Both the position numbers and the translations under genes were made by a program. A stretch of DNA of 64,000 nucleotides from Protopterus annectens. Its lineage: Eukaryota; Chordata; Ceratodontiformes; Protopteridae. Of the stretch, positions 24,601 to 37,378 are shown piece after piece (position 1 is the first letter of the stretch; each line of letters begins with the position of its first letter). The notes below the pieces were generated by a model. That model searched no databases. It was not told the origin of the DNA and was given only the letters and a program-made list of their open reading frames with translations. Location: positions 1,067,465,310 to 1,067,529,309 of the forward strand of contig NC_056725.1 of assembly GCF_019279795.1 (NCBI RefSeq), written 5' to 3'.

Positions 24601-25385
24601 AGATGACATGTGGGACATAGAGTACTTGTAAGTTAGCCATGTGTGGGCATAGTTGCCAAGTATCAGTAATATGGTTGCAGATGTGCAGGGGTGTTATCCG
24701 TATACCCTTCTGTGACCTGTGTCACACATTCCACATTATTGTGTATACACCTCGGTGATGCGGGTCACATTCCACATTAAATATGTAATGTATGTGAACA
24801 TAGTCATGGCTATGAACTGTGTCAGTAGCTCACACCGTATAGCAATTGTGAAGCCACATGATGCCCTGCAATGGCTATGCACATCAGCTCAATGTGCAGT
24901 ATGCCCCTGCATATTTGTAGGGTGGGCAGACAACATTGCATCAACTGAAGGCCCGTGTTAGTATAACACGTCCCTGTATTGGGACACCATTATCGTACTG
25001 TAGATTGGAAAGTACAGCATTGTGTTACACATGTATGCATGTCATTCAACACGTCAGCTGAAGACATGTCATACTACATGTGATTGGCAAGGTCATACAC
25101 TACACAGCAGGCTGGTGTACTGTACACCTGTGCTGGTCTGTAGCACCATTGAAAAGTAGGGACAGCCATGTCAAACATGTGTGTACAGCCACATGCACAA
25201 TGTCTACACTCAGCTCAGGGGTAGGCAGAATAATGTTGAACAGACATGCACTGCTTTGGGGGAGATATGCAAGCTAGGGCTCAGGCAAACATAGTATGCA
25301 GTAGACATACCCTACTGCTCATGTCCTCACACATAGGGGCAGTGGCCATCACAAAGCATCAGTGGCAGATGTCAGCGATGGTCTG
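24601..25385. other. Unassigned sequence
   Basis: No supported gene or repeat family; several short frames only. Confidence 0.3.
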
Positions 25386-25388
25386 TTA

Positions 25389-25810
25389 ACATTTTATTTA
25401 TTTTATTTTATTTGCAGTTGGTTTACCAGGATAGCCCATTGGGCCAAGATGAACCCATTTTCAATGGAGTACCAGGGAGAAAAGCTGCAAAAACAAGCAA
25501 GGTTACAATAAGGTTTTAGGTTACAATTTTTACAAATGTTACAGACTAGAGCAAAAACATTACAAATAGTACAGACTAGTGAAAAACATTACAGATGCTA
25601 CAGACTGGTAAAAAAGGAACATTACAGTATAAATACTGAGAAGCCATTACATCTTAAGGAAGCTTGCCCTTAAGAGGTACATTCTAATACATTCTTTGCA
25701 AATAGTTTAGTAAGTACAAGGTAAGGAAGTATGAGTTAGGAGAGAAAGTAAAATGGAAATTGCCAGTGTATAGAGGGGGAGAGAAAACTAAAATGGAAAT
25801 TGCCAGAGTA
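25389..25810 (-). mobile_element. Unnamed non-LTR-like insertion with A-rich tail
   Basis: The plus strand opens with 'attttatttattttatttta', the complement of an AAAT-type tail, then a distinctive body ('ggtttaccaggatagcccat') and several imperfect repeats of a 'ttacagactagt'-like word. Layout suggests a minus-strand retroposon or the 3' end of a LINE. The family is not recognised. Confidence 0.45.
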
Positions 25811-26089
25811 AATCATGTAGTGTATGTTGCACACACCATGACAGTGCAGTGCAATGGTGCAAAGTGTATGCATTGTGTTGCAGGTATGGGACCTAGACTA
25901 CCAACACAAATGGTGCAATACAGATATGTATGCTAACCACCACTATAATTATGTAAGGTGCATGCCGTCTGCTATAGGTTCATAGGTTCATACTAGGCTA
26001 TCTGCCCTAGGGCATTTATAAGCCTAGCCAGAGTGTGTTTGGCTTTCGCCACCCATTTTAAATTAATTTTGCTATGCCCTTTTTTGAGG

Positions 26090-28864
26090 TTAGTATACTG
26101 TGCCTCTGTCTAACAGTGACACAGAAGTGATACCCGGGGTAAACCTACGATCCCCCATCCACTCATCAAGATTCCTCTTGAAGAGAATCAATGAGGGACT
26201 CTGCCTAACCTGGACTGGGATTTTATTCCAGAGTGAAGGGAGCCTCTGGGTTATGAATCTGTCCCTCCAGCATGTCCTATTTATTTCAGTGCTGAGGTTC
26301 AAGTCTCGGTAGCCAGCTCGATGGGATTTGATTTTCTGAGGTGCAGCATGTCCATTAATTCCGGGTTGGACATGGCTTTATACGTCAGGCACAGATCGCC
26401 TCTGAGCAGGCGGTATGCCACTGAATAGAGCTGGAGTTTCTTTAACCGGGCAGCATATGGCATCTGTTTGAGCCCTTTGATCCTCTTGGTGAGGTACTTT
26501 TGGGGTCTTTCCAGTTGCTGCCGGTGTCTGGTAAGGTACATCCCAAAAGGGTCATTGTACTCAATTATGGGCCTGATGAGGGATGAGTAATGAGGCATGA
26601 TGACCTCCCCTGATCTAGATGTGAATCCCTTCATGATTAGGTGGGCTATATAAAATGTTTTTCTAACCACTTTGTCCATGTGGTTGTCAAATGAGAGATT
26701 GCTATCAACTTCAGTCCCCAGGTCCTTAATTACTTCTTCCGTACTTAATGGATTACCACTTATGTGGTAATTTATGGGCACTTTGTTTTTGCCAAAGAGG
26801 ATGACTATACACTTTTTGGCGTTTAGCTTGAGGCCATGGCTCTGGCACCAGTTGTCTGTTCCTATGAGGCCTTTTTGGAGGATGCTTGTGTCGGCTGGAG
26901 AGTCGATTATGGCGCCTAGTTTGCAGTCATCTGCGAACTTGGTCAGCCATAGTCATTCCTTGTTGGCCTGTACCTCTGAGAAATATATACCGAACAAGAG
27001 AGGTCCCAGGACTGAGCCTTGTGGGATGCCACTTGCAACTGGTTTGGAGTCTGACATGGCTCCAGCAATTCTACCCATGTGGGTTCTGTCCTTGAGCCAG
27101 TTTGCAACCCATCTAGTGACATAGGGGTTTATATTTAAGCTGGTGAGCTTATCTATAATGCCCAAGTGGGGTATTGTATCGAAGGCTTTTGCGAGGTCCA
27201 GGTAGGCTGTGTGGACCACCTTCCCCTCGTCAATGGTCTTGGTGACTTTTTCAAAGAAATCGACCAGGTTTAAGAGGCAGGATCTGCCCTTAACAAAGCC
27301 GAACTGGGTAGGATCCAGTGTCTGTACGTCCCCAATATCTTTATTTATAAGGTCCATGATGATCCTTTCCATAGCTTTGCAGACCAAGCTAGTCAGGCTT
27401 ATGGGGCGATAGTTTCCAGGATCCATTGAGGCACCACCTTTGTGGAGAGGGATCACCGTTGCTATACGCCACTCTTTGGGTACATATCCTATAGTAAGGC
27501 TTAGACTGAACAGTAGTTTTATGTTTGGGTTTAGCTCATCTTGGAGTTCATGTAGGACAAAGCCCGGGACACCGTCTGGTCCCATTGACGCTGTGTTTTT
27601 TGCTTTGGAGAGGGTTGCTCTTACCTGAGCATCTGAGATGTCAGGGGGGCAGCACTCTGCTGGGATAGATATTTGCCCTTTTAGTGGGGAGGGAGAAGTT
27701 TGCTGAACCTGTCAGCTAGGATGTTGGCAATGTCTGTGGGTTCGATGTATTTTTTGTCATTTTGGACTAATTCTGAGCATATCTGGGAATTCCCACCCAG
27801 GTTCCTAACATAACTAAAGAAAGCCTTGTGATTATCCTTAGTGTCCTGTGCAATTTTTCTCTTGAAGCTGGCCTTAGACGATTTTATGAGTGCCCATAGT
27901 TTTTTGCTAATACTGATCAGAGATGCCTTCCCTTTTTGGGATTTTGCTCTATCATGTAGTAGCTTCCTCCTTCTATTGTATAGTTTGTTTATGTCTGGGG
28001 TCCACCAGACAGGATGTCTGCCTTTGGAGGATTGGGTCTTGGTTTTATTTGGGATTGCATGATCCATGCATTCCTGAAGGTGTTCATAGAATGTGTTTAT
28101 AAAGGATTCTGCGGTCTGGGCCGTATATTCCACAGGCCCGGGGGCTTTGAAGGATTCCACCACGGTTTTGAGGAGTGTGAAATTTGTTTTCGAGAAGTTT
28201 TTCACTGTGGTTTTCTGGGCAGGGGGTGGGGTCGGGATGTGAATATCCAGTGAGATTAGATTATGGTCTGATCTTACCAGTGAGGGATACACTTCTGGTC
28301 TGGAGCATAGAGTCCCCATGTTGGTGATGATCAGGTCCAGTATGTTTTCCCCTCTTGTGGGAGCGGTAACACATTGTTCCATAGCATTTGAGTTTATAAA
28401 TTCTAGGAACTTTTGGGCTAGGGTGTTGGAGCTAGAGTAATGCTCCCAGTCTATGTTTGGGTAGTTGAAGTCGCCCAATATAATGGTGTTTGGAGAGACC
28501 TTCATATTTTCCAGTGTTCTCAGGAAGGATGAGTGGAGTTCCTCGGTTTGGGAGGGTGGTCTGTAGCAGGCTATAAACTGGAAGGCAGTTTTACCCACTG
28601 TTAGTTGCACATGAATAGTCTCTGATGCTTCGTGCTGTGCCACCAACCTAGAGGTGTGGGTATCTTTGACAATAATCCTTTTGTGGTTCGGTCCAAGTTT
28701 TGGGGCTGAAAAGCATGGTATGAGGTATAACCTGGTAGTGCTGGGGTGCTCTCGGGAGCCTTGAACCAGGTTTCTGTTACTGCACAGATATCGATGTTCT
28801 CCATGCTAAGGAGAGTTTCAAGTGCATGCATCTTGAGGTTTAGACTTCTGGCATTGAGTAGCAT
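26090..28864 (-). pseudogene. CR1 ORF2: AP-endonuclease plus reverse transcriptase
   Basis: ORF2 nicks target DNA and reverse transcribes the element RNA. Starting at 28,864 the endonuclease reads 'MLLNARSLNLKMHALE', 'AVTETWF', 'LGDFNYPNIDW' and 'SDHNLISLD', the standard APE-type motifs. The RT core has 'YRPISLTSLVCKAMERI', 'AYLDLAKAFD', 'GIPQGSVLGPLLF' and 'FADDCKLG'. Lesions: a one-base shift near 28,690, another near 27,700, a TGA at 26,953 a few codons before the FADD box, and a shift near 26,300 before the conserved 'NRTCWRDRFITQRLPSLWN' C-terminus. All catalytic residues survive, so decay is recent, but the protein cannot be made in one piece. Confidence 0.9.
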
Positions 28865-28893
28865 TACTCTTAGTTTCTTATCCCTTGTGATAC

Positions 28894-29868
28894 CTATGGA
28901 GGTGGGTTTGTCTTTTGAGCCTTGCCTAAAAAATGCACTATGGGGGTAGCAAGAGCCTTTGCCAATATCCGAAAACCCAGGGGTGATAGGTGCAAGCCAT
29001 CCCTAGTGAAGCATCGTGGCTTGTCGAGCATGTCATCCCAGGCTGACAGGCATTGGATCCCCTTTGAATGACACCAATACTTAAGCCAATTGTTGAAATT
29101 GATCATCTTGTCTTCATATTGTGGCATCATTCTTGGTGAGGGTAAGATGCTACTCAAGGTCAGGGTCATACCAGCCTGGGCTATATGCTCAGAGAGCACC
29201 TCTATGTCTCTTTTCATGTAGTCCAGGGAGGTACATCTCAGGTCATTCACACCAGCATGGACAATGACTGAGTCATATTTGTACTTGCCTTGGAGTGACC
29301 TGAGTGCTTGTGTTATGTGGTGGATCATAGCGCCCGACAGGCAGCTCACCGTGATCTTCTCCTTGTTCAGCCTGGTGAGCGGGACGTCAGTGTGCCTGAC
29401 GATAGCGTCACCTATTACAAGTGTATCGGGTGTGTTGTTTAGCCTTAAGGGCTGTGACTGTTCGGCACACTGGCTTTGTGAGCTATGTGTTGCACGTGTT
29501 TTGTTTGGGGGTAGCAGTTGCTTGGGTGTCTGCTTTGGAGGTCTCTGCTGCTTAGGCAGATTTTTATTTAGAGCCTCCGAGTATGTTTTTGTGTGTTTAT
29601 GTGTTTGGTTTGCTGTCGTGGTAGGTCTATGTGAGACTGGAATTGTAGTGAGTGTGGTTTCCTTTTCCTCCTGACTGGTTACGCCAGTACTGCGTTGAGA
29701 GAGCTTAGCCTCCAGTTTGGCTATATGGTTGCATCTCTCACATGTGTTCGAATTTGTTGGGAGGAGGAGAGGGTTGTCTGTGTACATGAGGCAGTTGTAA
29801 CATTGCCTCAAGATTCCCAGATTCACCAGCTGGACCGGAGAGGAGATTGACAACTGACCTTTTGACAT
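28894..29868 (-). CDS. CR1 ORF1 protein with SGNH-esterase domain, active-site Ser replaced
   Basis: Open frame of 324 codons. CR1 ORF1 proteins bind RNA and carry an esterase domain of the SGNH/GDSL type. Residues 23-46 hold two CxxC pairs ('RQCYNC' and 'TCERC'), a likely zinc-binding or PHD-like knuckle, followed by a short coiled coil (46-60) and a low-complexity Thr/Gln/Pro linker (60-145). The esterase spans about 148-310. Block I reads 'LVIGDAIVRH', so the nucleophile Ser of GDS is Ala155. Block III 'HAGVND' (204-209) and the catalytic Asp-His pair in 'RDGLHLSPLG' (D290, H293) are intact. Length is normal. The Ser loss suggests a point mutation in this copy or a non-enzymatic role. Confidence 0.9.
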   Translation of the reverse strand: MSKGQLSISSPVQLVNLGILRQCYNCLMYTDNPLLLPTNSNTCERCNHIAKLEAKLSQRSTGVTSQEEKETTLTTIPVSHRPTTTANQTHKHTKTYSEALNKNLPKQQRPPKQTPKQLLPPNKTRATHSSQSQCAEQSQPLRLNNTPDTLVIGDAIVRHTDVPLTRLNKEKITVSCLSGAMIHHITQALRSLQGKYKYDSVIVHAGVNDLRCTSLDYMKRDIEVLSEHIAQAGMTLTLSSILPSPRMMPQYEDKMINFNNWLKYWCHSKGIQCLSAWDDMLDKPRCFTRDGLHLSPLGFRILAKALATPIVHFLGKAQKTNPPP

Positions 29869-30012
29869 GCTAGAATAGTATTGGGAATTCCTTTATACCA
29901 CATGCATGCTGATGTGTGCAACTCAGGGATGTATGATAGTTACCACTATAATTGCCTAAGCTGAAACTATAATTGACTAAGCTGAATGCCATCTGCCATA
30001 TCACCTGCATGT

Positions 30013-30310
<298 letters not shown>

Positions 30311-30348
30311 ATAACTTGTAATGTACAGTTCTTGTCTTCCCCTCACAG

Positions 30349-31281
30349 GTGTTGATGTAGGTGCGTTGCCTTCCTGCGGTTCACCTGATGTTAGTGTCCC
30401 CACAGACTCTAGCAGTGGTGATGATGATAGTATGACTGAGGCACAGGCAGGGTTGTCAGGGGCTGAATCTGTGCCACTGTTTGCCATTCCACCTGTCTCC
30501 CCCTCATCCTCCCACACAGTTCCCCTGCCTGCACATACCCCATCACCACCAGCCATATAAGAAGGACAGCTGGCAGGTGGTAGCATGGAACAGGGAAGTG
30601 TGATGACTATGGAAGGTGTGTCTGCACACCATGATCCCAGTCAACAGACTGGTGATGTCCAACACAGGCATGTGCCCAGTGCTGTTCATAGGAGGACCAC
30701 TGGCCAACATGCCCCTGCGAGACCAAGCACATCAGCTGGAGTCACCAGATGCATGTTTTGGGCTGTAATGGAGGCACAGACAAGTGCTGAATGGCACAAC
30801 AAAGATGGTCTGAGGCTTTGGAGGGCTGCTGTCCGTTCATTAACTGACAGCATCCAGGCACTTGCAAATGCTCACCATCATCTTGCAAATGTTTTGGATA
30901 GATGATTGGGTGACGTGGTGGGAGTCCTTGACTGTGGCATGCCAATCCTCAAGTGTGGAATGTCTGTGCTGGAACATCTGATGGGAGTGAGGCATCGGGC
31001 ACATGGACGTAGGCCAGCTACATCACCTGAAGTTCTACGTGAACATGCTACTGCACATGCCCGCTCCCTTAGTGGTGGTAGCAGCAGCATTGCTGCTGGT
31101 GCTGTGCAGTCCACACCGGGACACAGCAGGCCATGTGCATGTGGTCCTGGATGGTCCCAACAGGGAAACGATTCCAGTGGATAAGTGTCATCAGATGGTA
31201 CACAATCTGGACCTCTGCCTGGTAGTGCCTGTGCAACTCCCTGGCAGGCGCAGGTCACGTGGCTGTGGCCAGACACCATGA
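30349..31281 (+). pseudogene. Harbinger Myb/SANT gene, exon 2 (C-terminal part)
   Basis: An acceptor (CCTCACAG, AG at 30,347-30,348) opens a frame that starts in the same phase as the donor at 19,506. The joined protein reads LPG then VDVGALP. The minus-strand Myb gene shows the same junction (LPG then NPVSG) and a matching continuation: 'SPDVSVPTDSSSGDDDSMTEAQ' (split here as 'SPDVSVPTDSSS' and 'GDDDSMTEAQ') against 'PPDVRVSADSDDDGSQTEAQ'. A helical block 'FWAVMEAQTSAEWHNKDG' is the usual C-terminal segment. In-frame stops occur at 30,558 (TAA), 30,903 (TGA, likely a former CGA) and about 31,182 (TAA). It is the 3' exon of the gene whose first exon is at 19,097/23,375, now separated by at least 6.5 kb. 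Confidence 0.7.
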
Positions 31282-31969
31282 ACTGTAACACCTGCCTTGT
31301 ACAGTCTGCAGCTGTCAATGTTACCCCTTTATAGGCCAGCCACATGCATGCATACATACACACTGGAAACAAATGTAGAGCACCTCAACACACACACGCA
31401 TAACATCCACACATGCCCAATGATATCACAGGCCCTAACAGACATGCATGATTTCATCCAATGGCACAGCTTAGGCCTCTGGCAAACATTATCACCCTGT
31501 GCATATGATGATGCCTGTGCCGCATCCCTGTCATCCACACCATCGGTGCAGGGACATGTTCATATGGTCTGATGCACAGGGTGGACATACTAGGTAGACA
31601 ATTGTAGATATATATTGTTGAGTAGTGTTGACAGGCAGCAGACATACCATGTATTGCAGTTTTAGAATGCATTTTGTATGTTAGACAGCATGCATCATGT
31701 GTAACAACACTAACAGCTTGTTGATCTTGACGCTCTGCCTTCCTCTTTCAGGTGTAGTTGCATGTGCGCGGGGATGTTGGCGTTTGCGGGAGACCCATAT
31801 GTACATGTTGACTACCCACAGGTCAGTATGACAATACCTGCATGCACTTTGTAGCTTCCACATCACAGTTATATTCTCCCATGTTTCAATTATGTTTACT
31901 GTTCTAATGATCCAAGAGCATGATAGCTGTGTAGTAAGCTACTGTGTTAAGAGCCATCACATCCATAGT

Positions 31970-32140
31970 GGGTAACATCACAAGTATATTTACCTGGAGC
32001 GCGGAGTGGGTAAAAGATTGGTATGCTGGATGACAAGGGTAAAGGCCAGTGGAAATAGTGGCTTCTCATTGGGAAGCAGTAATACCCACTGCCACGACAG
32101 CATGCAAACACAGATACACCCACACACTCAGGGATTCCAG
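31970..32140 (-). repeat. Dispersed repeat B (minus copy)
   Basis: Its reverse complement matches 36,325-36,430 on the plus strand: a shared 'tggcagtgggt' segment, 'ccactggcctttacccttgt' and the following 'accaatctttt'-like stretch. Both copies sit beside GT-rich sequence. Confidence 0.55.
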
Positions 32141-32527
32141 ACACAGTAACACACACTTTGGCACACACACATAGTTGCCAGTGTTCAGATGAGAACCCCT
32201 GCCTATGTGCATATCATCATTATAGTATAATGCAATTACAAGACGTGCCACAGAGATTACACATATACAGGTATTTGGAATGACCTAAGATCAAGGACAT
32301 CGACAGAGATACTACAGTGCAGTGAGTGTATGTGGGGGGGGGGTTACATCAGTAGGCTATGTAACAACAGGTCACACCCCAGGCCGTACATGTTAACAGG
32401 CGGTTAGTATACCCGTCTACAATTGATGATATCAACAGGGATGCTAGACTGCTTTGAGTGGATGGGTGGAGGGGGCATTAACATTACACTATGGTAAAAT
32501 ACAGCCTCACTCCAGGAACTGGACAGC

Positions 32528-32528
<1 letters not shown>

Positions 32529-32602
<74 letters not shown>
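32529..32602. repeat. (AC)n microsatellite
   Basis: About 37 AC units with an AAAC interruption at the right edge. A ten-G run lies upstream at 32,333-32,342. Confidence 0.95.
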
Positions 32603-32604
<2 letters not shown>

Positions 32605-32619
32605 ACACCGGCATTCACA

Positions 32620-33590
32620 AAGATATACACCTATGTCACACACATACAGACACTTTACATGTGTGAGGTTTAACCACCTGTCTATGCCTTTCTTTCTACA
32701 CTTCACTATGTACTGGTGTCAACAACAGTGTTCAGGAGAGAGATAACATGTGGGATGTATTCCCAACCATACATGACATATATGGACACACACCCACACG
32801 TGCCAGTACTGTGAATCAAACACCTGCCTATCTCATGATAGGTACTACAGCAGTACAGCACTATCACATCTGGTACAATGCTTACTGACACTTCCCTTTG
32901 ATAACTGTGTTGATATATGTACAATATATGCACAGGGGAAGTATTACTGTTACAGGTGTCATGGGGGTTGCATTTGGTGTCACCCTTACAGCATGCTACA
33001 TTGTCTGTCTTTCACTTCAATTAACAAAACCTGACCTTAGCAGGAACACAGGTTATTGTAGGGCTGGTTGTAATACACCAGTGAGCTGTCCTCGGTAATC
33101 ATTCATCTCCAAAGAAGCCCCACCACTTAGTAGTTATGTCCAAACATCTGTCCATACCTCATGTACGGCTTACTGTACATAGAGCATATCACCATATACA
33201 GTTGGCAATGTTGAGTCTGTATTGCAACAGCATGATGTACTAAGACAACAGTCACCTTCAGACATCAGACACTGCACACACATGGAATCTACACAAACAG
33301 CAATACATGTATACATATGCGGTCTACATCAGTATGTGCACTAGCAGGTCAAGAGGATACATTCTACACATTCCCCACGCCATGTGTGAAACATTGCAGA
33401 GAATTACACTATAATGGATGTTGTATTCATGTACTGGTAGGACACCACCACTTTCACTGAGTAGCCAAGTGTACATATATGACAACAGCACATATCAGCA
33501 TGACACACACAGCATTATTCCATGTCATGCTCCTACAAACTGTTACTTGACAGTGCCATGGTGAAGCCAGAGCACTTTAATGGTCAACAG
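32620..33590. other. Unassigned sequence
   Basis: No supported gene; the 3' edge of the decayed CR1 that follows may lie near the right end. Confidence 0.3.
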
Positions 33591-33599
33591 TGAGCACAT

Positions 33600-35350
33600 C
33601 ATATCTGCCACACACACATCATGTGTACTGGAAGAGTGCCAGCGATGTGCTCTGTTAGAGCTAGGCAGTACACTCATTCAAGCATGTGCGAGGTCTGTGG
33701 CTTGTAAACATCTCACCCCAGCATGTACTGGCTATTGTGGTACTAAGGCTAATGTCCAGACAGCACACAGCATGCATGGCTTGCAGTTGTTGACATGGGG
33801 TATATGTAGGATCTGTGGCCACACATGGCTGTACATGTTATGAACATAGCACCGGTGACTACTCAGTAGCATACAGAGCAGAGCTGGATTTCCCTGAGCT
33901 TGTCAATACAGGCCTTGTGTAGGTCCTATGGTCCTGTTATTTAGGTATGTTTGTAGGCATTGCATTAGGTGGACATGTCTAAAAATATACATGCCACATG
34001 GGGTGTTGTATGATATGATAGGTGTCATGGGTGACCAGTAAAGAGGGGATATTAACTCTGTTAACATAGATATCAAACCTTATGTACTGTTAGCATGCTA
34101 TCTGCCATGTGCATGTGTGTAATGACTGTAGCCACCTGTATGTAGAAAGGTAAATGAAAGCTATTGTAATGTAATATATGTTGTATGAGTGTGGGATGTA
34201 CATATCCAGGGCAGGTACGGTTAGGTCATATCTAACCATGAGGGTGTTGCTTACCGGTGTACAACAACAGCTGACCGTGTTAATGCTGACAACATCCGAG
34301 GGACCCTGGTATGTGTACGACTGAGCAGGTTACAAACAGTGGTATTATGCTGCTGTGTTTGTACATGGGTACATTGCACAGTTGATGTAGGCCTAGGTAC
34401 AGTCCTCCAATTGGGGGTTATCTAGTGGTCTACCATACTATGTCATACCACATATGGATGTGTGTTAGTAGTCTGGGAACAAGGTGCTGGATGTATATGA
34501 GGATACAACCTAGAATGCAGCATTTGCCACTGTTACCTGTACCTGACTCATTTGTGATACGTTATGTTGGAGTAGTGGTCTTTACATGTGAGTAGCCTTT
34601 ATGAATATGTGTACACCACCATCTGGTATTGTCGATACCACTGTTATGGCCCACATGTCTGGATCTGAGTTATATAGTGGTAGTACAATTGTGCACTACA
34701 GAGCCTTCAGCCAGGTGTCCCTCACTGCACAGATGTTTGTATTCCCCATTGTAGGTTCCACATTGAGCAAATGGATTACTAAAGCCACACATCTAGCACG
34801 GGTTATCATAAGCATCATATGCAATTGTCATGTAAGTGTCAGGGTGTTACTTCTGTGTCTAGGACATTTGCCTTGGAATGCGACTATATGGGTAAATGTG
34901 ACCTAGGTATTATCCACACAAACACGTGTAACATGGATGCATTTGCTCTGTGTTGAAGGCTCGTCATTCAGTCATGACAGCCCGGACTGACAGACACTGG
35001 ACAACCTCATAATAACAGCAGGGCATTGGCTCATTGTTTTGGTCTAGCAGTTGCCACCCATACCATGACATCACTGCATGTGGCATTAATGTGCTTGGTG
35101 ACAAATGCCCCATGTAAGGTGACGGACAGTGGCAGAACTTGTGTACATGACCATTGTGAGATATACTTATGGCATCAGTCCTGCTAATAATGACAACTAC
35201 TACCACAGCCGGGAGAGGTTATCTTGTTACCTATACCTCAGTACCATTGCACAAGGTGGCTCACACATTATGCTTGCGCATGGCACTGCTCCACGTATAA
35301 TGCCACTGTCCACAACCTGCTATCAATGTATGCCTTTCAGGGCAGCAAGG
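33600..35350 (-). pseudogene. Very decayed CR1 LINE
   Basis: Plus-strand words line up with the complement of better CR1 copies in the right order. 33,690-33,760 matches the C-terminal region; 33,900-34,070 matches the segment around 'tgatgagggatgagtaa' at 26,575; 34,690-34,810 matches the endonuclease start ('ccctcactgcacagatgttt'). The ORF1 end may lie at 34,960-35,350. The middle RT portion appears deleted, since only about 600 bp separates the two ends. Confidence 0.6.
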
Positions 35351-36320
35351 TATGTGACACATGCTGTAGGTAGCATCTGCCTGTGCGACCCAGCTAACCT
35401 ATTGCCTGTCACGTCCACACATACATGAATGTGTATACGTAACATATATATATGTCAGTAGTTCATGTACATGTATGCATGTGTGTCACACAGCACATAC
35501 ACAGATATATCAGTTACAGGCCACATACAGGTATCAGGTAGTAAACCAGTATGATGTGCATATATACTGACAGGAAGATGTACCTAACTGTAAACCTGTG
35601 GGTTTACAATAGGAGTCCATTACAAAATGTTCTGTACATGTAAGTGTTTGAGCATTCACACTGTTGCCTTCAGTGGTTAGAATCGGAGTGCATCCCAAAC
35701 AGCCTTATACTACTACATGTATGTGCGTACCCCTTGCCACCTTGTGTAATTTGAGTCAGTGCATCCAACAAGCTCTTTGTTACTAAATGTATGAGCATGC
35801 CCAGTATAACCTTGTGAAGTTGTAGTCATAGTGCATCCCAAACGGCCCTGTGCTACTAAGTGTATGAGCGTGCCCCATGTAACCCTGTATAGTGATAGTA
35901 GTTGTCCATTCCGTAGATGGCCATACTCCAGGTCAGGTTCCTGTTGTGCTACAACTATACCTCTCAGGCCTACCTGTGGATGGTGTGTCTTGTTTGTGCA
36001 TACAGGTTGTAATAGACACCTACTTTAAACACACAGGTCTACAGCTATGTACTACATGACTGTCAGTCTCCCTGTTTTTGCCCTCAATTGTAGAAGGGCA
36101 GTCTGACCACCTTGGGATGTTTAATCTCTGTATCACATCTTGTAACTGCATAGTACTGTAATAGTGATTTTTAGATAGGCAGGAGTTCTGATTCCACCAC
36201 TGGCAACTGTGTGCATGTGTTTGTGTGTGTGACACCAAATGCCTGAGTGTGTGTCTCAGCAAATGCCTTAGTGTGAGTGTCAGCATAGGCTGACTGTGGT
36301 TGTGTGTGTGTATTTGTGTC
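35351..36320. other. Unassigned repeat-like sequence
   Basis: Contains three short direct repeats of a 'agtgcatccc/aaca..' motif around 35,690, 35,760 and 35,830 (each followed by 'ctactaaatgtatgagc'-like words about 70 bp apart). No gene. Confidence 0.4.
35680..35895. repeat. Short tandem repeat, about 70-bp period, three units
   Basis: Units begin near 35,687, 35,757 and 35,826 with a 'gtgcatccaa/gtgcatccca' word, continue with 'ctactaaatgtatgagcatg' or a variant, and end with 'ccttgtgaagtt'-like text. Units are about 80% alike by eye. Confidence 0.6.
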
Positions 36321-36324
36321 TGCA

Positions 36325-36460
36325 TCCTGTCATGGCAGTGGGTTTTGCTGCATTCCAAAGAGATACCTCCTTTTGCACTGGCCTTTATCCTTGTCAACCG
36401 CTATACCTCTCTCTTCCCCCCTTCCCACTGCAAGTAATCAGTCCTGTGATATCACCAAGC
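36325..36460 (+). repeat. Dispersed repeat B (plus copy)
   Basis: Inverted relative of 31,970-32,140; see there. Flanked on the left by GT-rich tRNA-like sequence (36,145-36,230). Confidence 0.55.
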
Positions 36461-37002
36461 TCAGACGTGGAACCAGTAAGTGTAATTGTATGTGTTCTGT
36501 GGCACATACCCCAACTGCATACCACTGTACTAGTTACCTTTACATAGGCAAGACGTGTATGCACAATACTGGCAAGTGTGTGCGTGTTTGTGTGTGTAAC
36601 TACCCTGTAGCCAGGCATACACATGCGTAATTTCTTTTAGTACACCTTGGTGGCCATCTGTGGTGACCAGTGTCAACAAAGTATTACATAGTTAGGAATA
36701 GTAAAGAATACACAGTCAAGCACAACTACAGTTGGGTATGTTAATTTCCTGTACCACTGTTGAGCAATGACACAGAAGTGGTCATTGGGGTGTAGGTTCA
36801 TACCCATCATTCCCCCACCCTAACTCTCAATCCCTGGGGTAGATTACATTAGCTATCATTCCCCAACCCAGACACCACATCCAAAACAACCTTCCCTTCT
36901 CTGGTGAACTGCTTATGAATTAAGTGTTATAACACAAGAGATGCCTCTGTGCTGTGTACATGTCAGTTCTTTGGAACCCCTCTGTGTCACAAAGGGCATT
37001 CA

Positions 37003-37310
<308 letters not shown>

Positions 37311-37378
37311 ATGACAGTTGTACAGATGTAGATTTGTCTTTATTGTTTCACGGAGTACAGTACATTCAAGGGTACTGT

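Larger units (their letters stand above)
25975..29870 (-). mobile_element. Near full-length CR1-clade LINE
   Basis: Minus-strand non-LTR retrotransposon of about 3.9 kb with ORF1 (28,894-29,868), ORF2 (26,090-28,864), a short 3' UTR and a tail of repeated ATGAACCT words at 25,975-25,990. ORF2 begins about 30 bp after the ORF1 stop. It matches at least six other copies in the window and served here as the reference for reading them. It lies inside the long intron of the Harbinger Myb gene. Confidence 0.92.
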
